A stretch of 21,070 bases of DNA, taken from a virus. The position numbers were made by a program, and so were the translations under genes. Of the stretch, positions 1 to 5,698 are shown in pieces. Each line of letters opens with the position of its first letter. Within the stretch, counting starts at the first letter, position 1. Under the pieces are notes generated by a model. The model worked only from the letters and a program-made list of their open reading frames with translations, was not told where the DNA came from and made no database searches. The stretch is from the IMG/VR virus record IMGVR_UViG_3300010155_003575, positions 1-21,070 of that record; one strand, 5' to 3'.

Positions 1-1649
1 ACGCCGGCCTTAATGCCGTGCTTCCTCTTGGCTTCGGGAAGCGCCTCGCGCATCATGATCGAGGTAACAGTGTTTACCTCTGTGAATGGAATGTTATAAA
101 GCTTTGAGATATCCTTGATTAAACTTTTGAGCTGCAGCGTGTTCCAGTTTGAGATTGGGGCGACACAGTCTTCTCCCCACATTTCAACTAGCTTTTCCTT
201 CAATGCCATGCTGTCTGATACATCGTAATCGATATCAGGGTAATCCGTGGCGTCTGACCGCAGGAAGCGAGAGAATAGAAGCCTATGCTTGATGGGGTCT
301 ACTTGTGTGATTCCAAGGGCATATGCCACTAGCGAGCCGGCTGCGGATCCTCTGCCTGGTCCAGCCAGCATCATGTTAGTTGCTACATCAACAATAGATT
401 TCATCGTCAGGAAATATTTGGAGAAGCCTCGATCATCAATAACTCTAAGCTCGTCTCGCAAACGATCAGTATATTCCTTATTGGTGTGAAAGCCTCTTTC
501 TTTCAGTCCTTCCAGCGCATAATTAACAAGCGCCTGTGTTGCCGTAAAGCCCGCAGGCACAACGAATTCAGGGAGACGCACGGTGTTGTCAGGTAGAAAT
601 GACTCGATTCGTTCATGGGCGATTCGATATGTTTCTTCGATGCTTTCCAAAACGAGAGCATCATCATATTCAAAGCCACACGATTCTGCATATTGCTTAT
701 AACTTGACCATATCTGATCTCCATTCTTTGGATATAATTCATATCCGATCTCTTCAACGCCGGCCGGAAGCTGTGATTCTTCTTCTGCCCACGATGGGCG
801 TCCTTTGCCAAGCCAACCAAGCCGCTTGTAAAGTTCACGATCCTTCCAAGCATCGGGATTGGGATAGTGGCTATCTGCTGTCGTGATCAGCTTAACACCA
901 AACTCTTGTGCAACTTGGATAATGTATTGATTTAATTCATGTTGTTCCTTGATGTCGTTCCACTGGATCTCGGCGTACCAACGATCACCGAAGATATCAA
1001 CCATGTGCCTTGTAGTCTCTCGCATTGCCCCTAGGACGGCTTCGGCGCCTTCCTCCCGGTTCTCCCAGTAGTTGCCGGCGTAAACGCCTCCTAGGCATGC
1101 TGACGCAGCGATAATGCCCTCATTGTACTTTTCCAGAAGAGCATAATCGATGCGAGGATAGCGGTAGAAGTTCTCGGCTTTATACGATTCCGATACAAGC
1201 TTGAACAAGTTGTTTAAGCCTGTTTGATTTTGTGCAAGAAGGATGAGATGTCGCCGGCGCCGAAGGATATCTTGTATCTTTTTGCTGTTGCCTTCGTCTT
1301 CGACGGTGGCCCCTGATTGTTCATCTTTCTTGATAGAGCGGGCCCTCTTTTTGTCCTCCATGGCTTGGTCATATGCTTCTCTCCATTCTGAAATGGATGG
1401 CGTGAAGTAAGCTTCGCACCCAAAAATAGGTTTAAAATCTCTTCCCTCTGCCTTCATATTCTTTGCATGAAGTACCTGATAAGCTAGGCCGTTCATGTTA
1501 CCGTGATCGGTTAGTGCTAACGCATCACATCCATTATCATATGCAAAGTCCATATGCGTTTGGGGGTAACCAATGGCGTCGAAAATCGAACCTGCTACGC
1601 TATGCGCATGCAAGCCCACGAACTTAATTTTAGAATCTATTCGATTCAT
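1..1649 (-). CDS. dnaE: DNA polymerase III alpha subunit (DnaE-type), N-terminal 549 residues, cut by the window
   Basis: This is a replicative family-C DNA polymerase. The ATG at 1649 follows an AAGGAGA site and overlaps the stop of the preceding membrane-protein gene as ATGA. The frame stays open to base 1, so the C-terminus lies outside. An N-terminal PHP domain is seen: H14-A-H16 and T47-D48-H49-G50 match the metal-binding motifs of an intact PHP domain, which in this family can carry proofreading nuclease activity. The polymerase core follows, with the nucleotide-binding signature GRGSAAGS near residues 432-439 and the catalytic-type motif PDIDYD at 471-476, where D472 and D474 match the first two catalytic aspartates of DnaE. 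Downstream sequence (MWGED ... IRD-like helix) continues the family pattern. Family members usually exceed 1000 residues, so about half is visible. It is unusual here because a family-A polymerase is also present at 13434-14621. Confidence 0.93.
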   Translation of the reverse strand, partial: MNRIDSKIKFVGLHAHSVAGSIFDAIGYPQTHMDFAYDNGCDALALTDHGNMNGLAYQVLHAKNMKAEGRDFKPIFGCEAYFTPSISEWREAYDQAMEDKKRARSIKKDEQSGATVEDEGNSKKIQDILRRRRHLILLAQNQTGLNNLFKLVSESYKAENFYRYPRIDYALLEKYNEGIIAASACLGGVYAGNYWENREEGAEAVLGAMRETTRHMVDIFGDRWYAEIQWNDIKEQHELNQYIIQVAQEFGVKLITTADSHYPNPDAWKDRELYKRLGWLGKGRPSWAEEESQLPAGVEEIGYELYPKNGDQIWSSYKQYAESCGFEYDDALVLESIEETYRIAHERIESFLPDNTVRLPEFVVPAGFTATQALVNYALEGLKERGFHTNKEYTDRLRDELRVIDDRGFSKYFLTMKSIVDVATNMMLAGPGRGSAAGSLVAYALGITQVDPIKHRLLFSRFLRSDATDYPDIDYDVSDSMALKEKLVEMWGEDCVAPISNWNTLQLKSLIKDISKLYNIPFTEVNTVTSIMMREALPEAKRKHGIKAG

Positions 1650-1936
1650 TTATCTCTCCTTGAAAGTTTAACCCAAATACCCCAGATAATGGGGACTGCT
1701 ATTGGGTGAAGACACATTAACCAACTGACGGGGGCGCCCGTTATAAACCAGGGGTTAACATTGTGTCCGAGCCAGATAAAAATTAGTGGAAAAAGTACAT
1801 CTTCCAAAATCTCCCATCCAATTATGATAAGAACAAGGGCTGCCCCATGCTCTTTCAGTGTGTCCATCAGACGCGAGAGGCGAAAATGCTCAAACTTATG
1901 CTTTAGGCGATGACCAAGCCATCTCAATGCCTTCAT
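1646..1936 (-). CDS. Small two-helix membrane protein of unknown function
   Basis: This 96-residue protein has a basic, histidine-rich N-terminus (residues 1-30) followed by two hydrophobic stretches, about 31-57 and 68-90, separated by a short turn containing N59, N61 and P62, and a basic tail (KLSRRDK). The topology suggests an inner-membrane protein with both ends in the cytoplasm. The first helix carries acidic residues (E42, E45, D46), which is unusual for a simple anchor. The ATG overlaps the upstream stop by 4 bases and the protein's own stop overlaps the dnaE start, so it is translationally coupled on both sides. I do not recognise a family. Its size and two helices fit a class II holin, and an endolysin is encoded 2.3 kb upstream in the same transcript direction. 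It is not adjacent to the endolysin, so holin is only one possibility. Confidence 0.7.
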   Translation of the reverse strand: MKALRWLGHRLKHKFEHFRLSRLMDTLKEHGAALVLIIIGWEILEDVLFPLIFIWLGHNVNPWFITGAPVSWLMCLHPIAVPIIWGIWVKLSRRDK

Positions 1937-2820
1937 TTTTTATTCTCTATATAAGGTATTTTAGCGTATTTGTGAGGCTTTGTCAAGTGATCGGGGGGTT
2001 TTTCTACACAAAAATCTGAGGCAAGAAAATCTCTATATTCTTTCCAGCTGGAAATATCGTAATACCAATCAAGGTCGATTTTTGTCGCACTCTCTTCGCT
2101 CACTTGTTTGAATATCGTCTGGAAGTTGAAATGGCGAGCGCTCCATCTTTCGCCCAGGGGTATCTTCTGGGTCGGGTAGTGGGCACCGGGTGAAGGGGGT
2201 AAATATTCCCTTGTTGTTTGTTTGTTTACCGAACGTCTGCATTGTTTAAAATCTTCTCCTGTGAATGTAAATGCTATTGGTTTGTTGTCCTTGATTGTAC
2301 CGCCGTTATAGCTTAAAAAAAAGTTATTGTCAGCGTGATTAATCAATTTCCTATAACCACGTATGCTATATATGTCATATACTGCCATTGGAAAGGATAC
2401 ATAATATTTATCGGGCGTTACCCATTGCGATATTTTGTGTGCCACTTTCCAAGCAGAATATGCTCCGTATAATACCGACCATCCATAAGAATCTCTTCGA
2501 TTGCGATCTTTCGGGTGAATCGGTGTATAGTATATAGGTATTTCTTTTCGTTGTTCCGAACTAAAATTGCCATAAGTATTATAATAAACAGGATCATAGG
2601 TCCACTCGCCAACAATTTTACGCACAATTGGCGCCAAATCATCATTTGCGACAATCCAAATGGTGTTGCATCCCGCCATGGCACATTCAAAGACTGATTT
2701 TTGAATTGCTGTAAACCCTGCTTCTATTGGAGTTAACACATCGGGAGTTTGTAATTCAAAATCTGTTTTTAAATTTGCAACAGGGATGATGCCCGCTAAA
2801 TGTAATCTTGTGCGGCTCAC
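1933..2820 (-). CDS. Nucleotidyltransferase-fold (GT-A/GalU-like) protein with altered active-site loop
   Basis: I choose the GTG at 2820 (295 aa), which overlaps the upstream stop as GTGA and sits 5 bases after a GAGG site; a TTG one codon earlier is the alternative. Residues 8-60 follow the sugar-phosphate nucleotidyltransferase pattern. The strand LAGIIPVA is followed by NLKTDF where the family has the glycine-rich GxGTRx loop, then LTPI (family LPI-like), then a helix KSVFECAMAGC leading into the strand TIWIVANDD. Residues 111-121 (SYGWSVLYGAY) resemble the G-xx-A-V-L segment, and 138-150 (DKYYVSFPMAVYD) resemble the product- and metal-binding strand. The nucleotide-binding G and R are not seen, so catalysis is doubtful. 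The C-terminal 100 residues are unassigned. It is coupled to the 293-aa gene upstream, and the two may act together. The fold call is inference from pattern only. Confidence 0.55.
   Translation of the reverse strand: MSRTRLHLAGIIPVANLKTDFELQTPDVLTPIEAGFTAIQKSVFECAMAGCNTIWIVANDDLAPIVRKIVGEWTYDPVYYNTYGNFSSEQRKEIPIYYTPIHPKDRNRRDSYGWSVLYGAYSAWKVAHKISQWVTPDKYYVSFPMAVYDIYSIRGYRKLINHADNNFFLSYNGGTIKDNKPIAFTFTGEDFKQCRRSVNKQTTREYLPPSPGAHYPTQKIPLGERWSARHFNFQTIFKQVSEESATKIDLDWYYDISSWKEYRDFLASDFCVEKPPDHLTKPHKYAKIPYIENKK
1958..1986 (-). promoter_or_regulatory. Sigma70-like promoter for the membrane protein and dnaE
   Basis: Reading the minus strand, a perfect -35 box TTGACA (1981-1986) is followed after 17 bases by TAAAAT (1958-1963), a 5/6 match to the -10 consensus. 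It lies in the last codons of the nucleotidyltransferase-like gene, 22 bases before the next ATG. It could start a transcript for the membrane protein and the polymerase. Confidence 0.6.
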
Positions 2821-3698
2821 CAATGCCTCAAAAATCTATTGTAGGCCAGACTAGCCTGTGGTAGATCTTTGAGCATATCTTCCTTGTTAACTTCCGGAAT
2901 TTTAATGCTATCGGATTGGGGGACGATATTTTTTGCTTGCTCATTTGTTTCGCGATAAAGGCTAGTTGTTCTAAATTTGTAATGCTTGGGGTTTCCTGCG
3001 GTGGTGTAGTCATGGGCGAATGTTCCTTTCATTCCTCGGGATTCCATTTCGTGAATCGTTTTAAAACGAGCCATTGTCTGGGAATAATCAAAGTTTAAGC
3101 GTTGTTTCTTGTTTAAGATTGAGACAGCACAAGCATCTTTAACAGGAGTATTTCCATCAATACGGTCGGAAGGATAAAACCATATCTCCCTAACAAAATC
3201 ATCCTTCGTGTGAATGTAGTCAATCTCATGCTTGCCGCCTTTATTGAATCCAATATAATCATAACATATATATGTATCCTCGTCAAGTGTATTTTGCTCT
3301 ATAAATCCAGTCGTCTTGTCGTCGCCAAAATAATAACATTCATTAAATTTAAAATCTATTATTTTCGAATACTCGTTCGAGCAAGTAACAACATTATCAA
3401 CGCACCTTATGCTACTGCACAAATTTGAAAGCGGTGCGCAACCGCCGATTGACAATAGAAAAATTATTCTTTCCCACAATAATTCCTTAGTAATTCCAAT
3501 CTTTTTATCATCACCAAACGTCGTTAAACTTTTATTGGAGGCCGGAATCTTTAAGCACGATAAGTCTACCTCGGGCTCAAAATAATCGAACCTAAAGGGT
3601 CGACGCTCTTGAGCAAAAAAAACTGGATAATTATTGATGAAGGCGTATAGTATTGCCTCTATTGAGCTTCCTATGACTATTTTTTCGTACTCAATCAA
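2817..3698 (-). CDS. Unknown protein with a Rossmann-like (FAD/NAD-type) N-terminus
   Basis: This 293-residue protein starts at a TTG (3698) that overlaps the upstream protease stop and follows a GAGGAA site; no ATG or GTG lies nearby. The N-terminus (YEKIVIGSSIEAILYAFINN) has the strand-turn-helix look of a dinucleotide-binding fold, with GSSIEA in place of the usual GxGxxG/A, then a second strand (VFFAQE) ending in an acidic residue, as in FAD or NAD binders. After that I recognise nothing: the middle is rich in aromatic and acidic residues and has several cysteines (49, 88, 94, 99, 106 and later, approximate) with no clear metal motif. There is no signal peptide or membrane helix. It precedes and is translationally coupled to the nucleotidyltransferase-like gene. 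Together they could be remnants of a sugar-modification pathway or proteins reusing those folds; both ideas are inference. Confidence 0.6.
   Translation of the reverse strand: MIEYEKIVIGSSIEAILYAFINNYPVFFAQERRPFRFDYFEPEVDLSCLKIPASNKSLTTFGDDKKIGITKELLWERIIFLLSIGGCAPLSNLCSSIRCVDNVVTCSNEYSKIIDFKFNECYYFGDDKTTGFIEQNTLDEDTYICYDYIGFNKGGKHEIDYIHTKDDFVREIWFYPSDRIDGNTPVKDACAVSILNKKQRLNFDYSQTMARFKTIHEMESRGMKGTFAHDYTTAGNPKHYKFRTTSLYRETNEQAKNIVPQSDSIKIPEVNKEDMLKDLPQASLAYNRFLRHW
3258..3286 (-). promoter_or_regulatory. Candidate internal sigma70-like promoter
   Basis: The minus strand reads TTGACG (3281-3286), a 17-base spacer, then TATGAT (3258-3263); each box matches 5/6. It lies inside the 293-aa coding region and could raise expression of the nucleotidyltransferase-like gene and the genes after it. 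Coding sequence can produce such matches by chance. Confidence 0.4.
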
Positions 3699-4230
3699 CT
3701 TTCTTCCTCAAGCCGGCGCGTTCAAACCCGCCTAGATGCCAATTTGGGTGCATTATGTGAAATTTTTGAGAGTGGTGGCGCCATCCGAGGGCGTGGCCAA
3801 GTTCATGTTCTATCACTCTCTCTTTGCGCGCATACTTGGGATATACAAATATCTTAGCCTTTGCAATGTGGCCGGTTGTTTTCTCTGTATATATTCTTGT
3901 TGCTGCTATTTGATTGCCCCCCATGCTTCCTTCCGGCAATGTTACCACAACCTCGCCATAATGGGGGATCATGCAATCTGCGGAATGATCCATAAAAACA
4001 CCATTGAATTTATATCCTAGCATTTCCCAAAACTTAATAGCCTTTTGTACTCGATAGGCGGATACCTCTGTCGCGGTACAAACTCTTATGATCGGATTGT
4101 CTTTCCATGTTGCTTTTTGAATTGGGGGCCCTATCGCAAATGTGTCAAATGTTTGTGCTCCGTTGACCTTCAGTAATGGATATTGTTCTGCTACGAAGCA
4201 ACTCAAAAAAAGTATTAAAAGAATTCCCAT
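3691..4230 (-). CDS. Exported metzincin/matrixin-like zinc metalloprotease
   Basis: This 179-residue protein is predicted to leave the cytoplasm. Residues 1-20 are a short hydrophobic signal segment without much positive charge, and L-S-C at 9-11 is a weak lipobox, so a lipoprotein is possible. The zinc site is the elongated metzincin motif H142-E143-L-G-H146-x-L-G149-x-x-H152, followed by a Met-turn-like M160 in HIMHP. H142, H146 and H152 should bind zinc and E143 should be the catalytic base. The region before it (residues 47-135) fits the matrixin beta-sheet core. At this length there is little room for an inhibitory propeptide. It sits 23 bases after the endolysin gene, with a weak ribosome site at its ATG, so a role in lysis, cell-envelope attack or virion entry is plausible but not shown. 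Metalloprotease identity is secure; the substrate is unknown. Confidence 0.85.
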   Translation of the reverse strand: MGILLILFLSCFVAEQYPLLKVNGAQTFDTFAIGPPIQKATWKDNPIIRVCTATEVSAYRVQKAIKFWEMLGYKFNGVFMDHSADCMIPHYGEVVVTLPEGSMGGNQIAATRIYTEKTTGHIAKAKIFVYPKYARKERVIEHELGHALGWRHHSQKFHIMHPNWHLGGFERAGLRKKVD

Positions 4231-4253
4231 GTAATAAATAGGAATTACTGATT

Positions 4254-5183
4254 TTAATTTTTAATCTTATCTAAAATATCAATATCGTGTTTCACTTCGT
4301 CTATTAATGTCTTTATGTCGAGACCGGCACAATCAATTTTTCTTTTACTGACATGGTAATGACTCACAAATCCGGAAAAGCTTCCGTATGTCACATCTTG
4401 AACATATTTGGTAGATGTTTTATTAAATTGGCTAACCGGGGTTTCATAAGGAATCCCAGTAGCTTTGTGGATTGCTTTCCAGAGTGCTTTAAGGGCTTTT
4501 ATTTGTTCTGGGTAAAACCCTAGGAACGGGTCTAGCTTGGAGCCGTGAACCCAAGCGTCGTCTATTAGAGGGCGCTCGCCAAAACCGTTCTTTACATACC
4601 AATCTTGATATTTTGTATAATATGCGTTCGTAATTTCTACTCCCACAGACGGCCGGTTGGTTCGTGACGATCCGGCATGCCATGCGGCATGCTGCATATC
4701 AAGAGTCTGGTATATAGTGCCGTCGTTGTCAATTAAAAAGTGAACTGAGGCGCCGCGCTTATCCAACACACTTTGACAGGATTTCGACGAAAGACATACA
4801 TCCCAATGGTTTACAAAATAGCGGATTTTTCGCTTGGGACGTCCGGAGTAGTCATAAAAATGGCCGGGCTTTGTTTCTAGGCCCCCTTTCTCGGACCAAA
4901 GCACAAATTTATCCCATTCAATAGAGTGAAACTCGCCATTATAAACAATGTAATTTGAATAGTGACAATCGTTAGGCTTATATTCATCGATGTCTGCGTG
5001 ACGTTCGGTCCATAAACGACGAAACGTCATGGGCCCACACAATCCGTCGGCGCCGAGGCCTCGTACTCTCTGCCATTTTTTAATAGCTCTTAGAAGTTTG
5101 TCATCAAAATATTTTTCACCAAACCAGCTTGGCGCCCAGCCTAATTTTTTGGCTGATGCTTCGTTGTAAAAGTGTTTGTCCAT
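4254..5183 (-). CDS. Endolysin: N-acetylmuramoyl-L-alanine amidase with N-terminal peptidoglycan-binding domain
   Basis: This 309-residue enzyme should cut the amide bond between N-acetylmuramic acid and L-alanine in peptidoglycan at lysis. Residues about 26-58 (DDKLLRAIKKWQRVRGL then DGLCGPMT) match the PG_binding_1 domain (family pattern D-G-x-x-G-P-x-T). The catalytic Amidase_2 domain runs from about 118 to 290. H126 in FVNHWDVC is the first zinc ligand, AAWHAG (167-171) is the second conserved block, GVEITN (181-186) holds the conserved glutamate, and H277 with C285 in the C-terminal block fit the remaining zinc ligands. There is no signal peptide, so release needs a holin or another route. 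The ATG at 5183 lies 10 bases after AGGAG; a nearer ATG is out of frame. The gene follows the co-chaperonin gene by 17 bases and precedes the metalloprotease gene. Confidence 0.92.
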   Translation of the reverse strand: MDKHFYNEASAKKLGWAPSWFGEKYFDDKLLRAIKKWQRVRGLGADGLCGPMTFRRLWTERHADIDEYKPNDCHYSNYIVYNGEFHSIEWDKFVLWSEKGGLETKPGHFYDYSGRPKRKIRYFVNHWDVCLSSKSCQSVLDKRGASVHFLIDNDGTIYQTLDMQHAAWHAGSSRTNRPSVGVEITNAYYTKYQDWYVKNGFGERPLIDDAWVHGSKLDPFLGFYPEQIKALKALWKAIHKATGIPYETPVSQFNKTSTKYVQDVTYGSFSGFVSHYHVSKRKIDCAGLDIKTLIDEVKHDIDILDKIKN

Positions 5184-5200
5184 GCATGAGGCGCTCCTAT

Positions 5201-5470
5201 TTATTCAATCATCCCGACGACATAGTTATCTAATATAATATTATAAATAGTTCCGCCGACGCTTATTTCTTCCATCATTGAGTGATCCACCACCAAACGA
5301 GCTGATTTGTTAATCTTAAATCTGACATCGTCTGCGGCCTTTAAGGCAATTACTTCAATAAATTTATTTTCTTTTGGTTTATAGTCATCAGGAAGCACAA
5401 TTAATGACTCAGACTTCTGTGCTTTATGCGGCATTTCAATTAGAATATATCTATTAACGGGCTTCAGCAT
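5201..5470 (-). CDS. GroES/T4 gp31-like co-chaperonin
   Basis: This 89-residue protein has the length and layout of a GroES-fold co-chaperonin. It opens with the first strand LKPVNRYILIEM (GroES: IRPLHDRVIVK). A polar stretch at about 14-35, including LIVLPDD, takes the place of the GroEL-binding mobile loop and the GGIVLP-like segment. It ends with VGGTIYNIILDNYVVGMIE, like the GroES C-terminal strands. In T4, gp31 replaces host GroES so that GroEL can fold the capsid protein; the same job is inferred here. I choose the ATG at 5470, preceded by GAGAGG at good spacing; a TTG two codons earlier is less likely. It overlaps the end of the zinc-binding protein gene by 17 bases. Sequence identity to GroES is low, so the call rests on pattern and length. 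Confidence 0.7.
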   Translation of the reverse strand: MLKPVNRYILIEMPHKAQKSESLIVLPDDYKPKENKFIEVIALKAADDVRFKINKSARLVVDHSMMEEISVGGTIYNIILDNYVVGMIE

Positions 5471-5690
5471 TTTCAACCTCTCGCAAGATCAACATTTTTT
5501 GTGTTTCATAGTCTTGTTTGCTGAGAAATATGTCTTCGCGAGCGGCACAGTGCTTACAATACATCGTCATATGTACATTTTCCCCGTGTGTTGATCTAAT
5601 ATTCCCAACTGGAATCCAATAGCATTCCTCATGGTTAGCCTTGCATTTTCTTCTTACAAATTTAGCTTCCATTAAGTGATTAAAGTTCAC
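5454..5690 (-). CDS. Small zinc-binding (cysteine-rich) protein of unknown function
   Basis: I choose the GTG at 5690 because a full AGGAGG site lies 5 bases upstream, just after the stop of the reductase gene; this gives 78 residues. An in-frame start 21 bases further up would place that ribosome site inside the coding region. C16, H20 and C23 form one cluster and C45-K-H-C48 the second, which together could bind one zinc as a small treble-clef or zinc ribbon. The C-terminal 25 residues are probably a helix with mixed charge. I know no family for it. Its place between the ribonucleotide reductase and the co-chaperonin, with overlap into the latter, says only that it is part of the same transcription unit. 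Confidence 0.65.
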   Translation of the reverse strand: MNFNHLMEAKFVRRKCKANHEECYWIPVGNIRSTHGENVHMTMYCKHCAAREDIFLSKQDYETQKMLILREVENAEAR

Positions 5691-5698
5691 GTTTCCTC

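Noticed and set aside
4489-4683. A 64-residue minus-strand frame within the endolysin gene
   Set aside because: It is another frame of the amidase coding region, low in recognisable structure and rich in Arg.
4726-4740. TTGACA in the endolysin gene as a -35 box
   Set aside because: No -10-like hexamer lies 16-18 bases downstream; a TATATA comes at only 10 bases.
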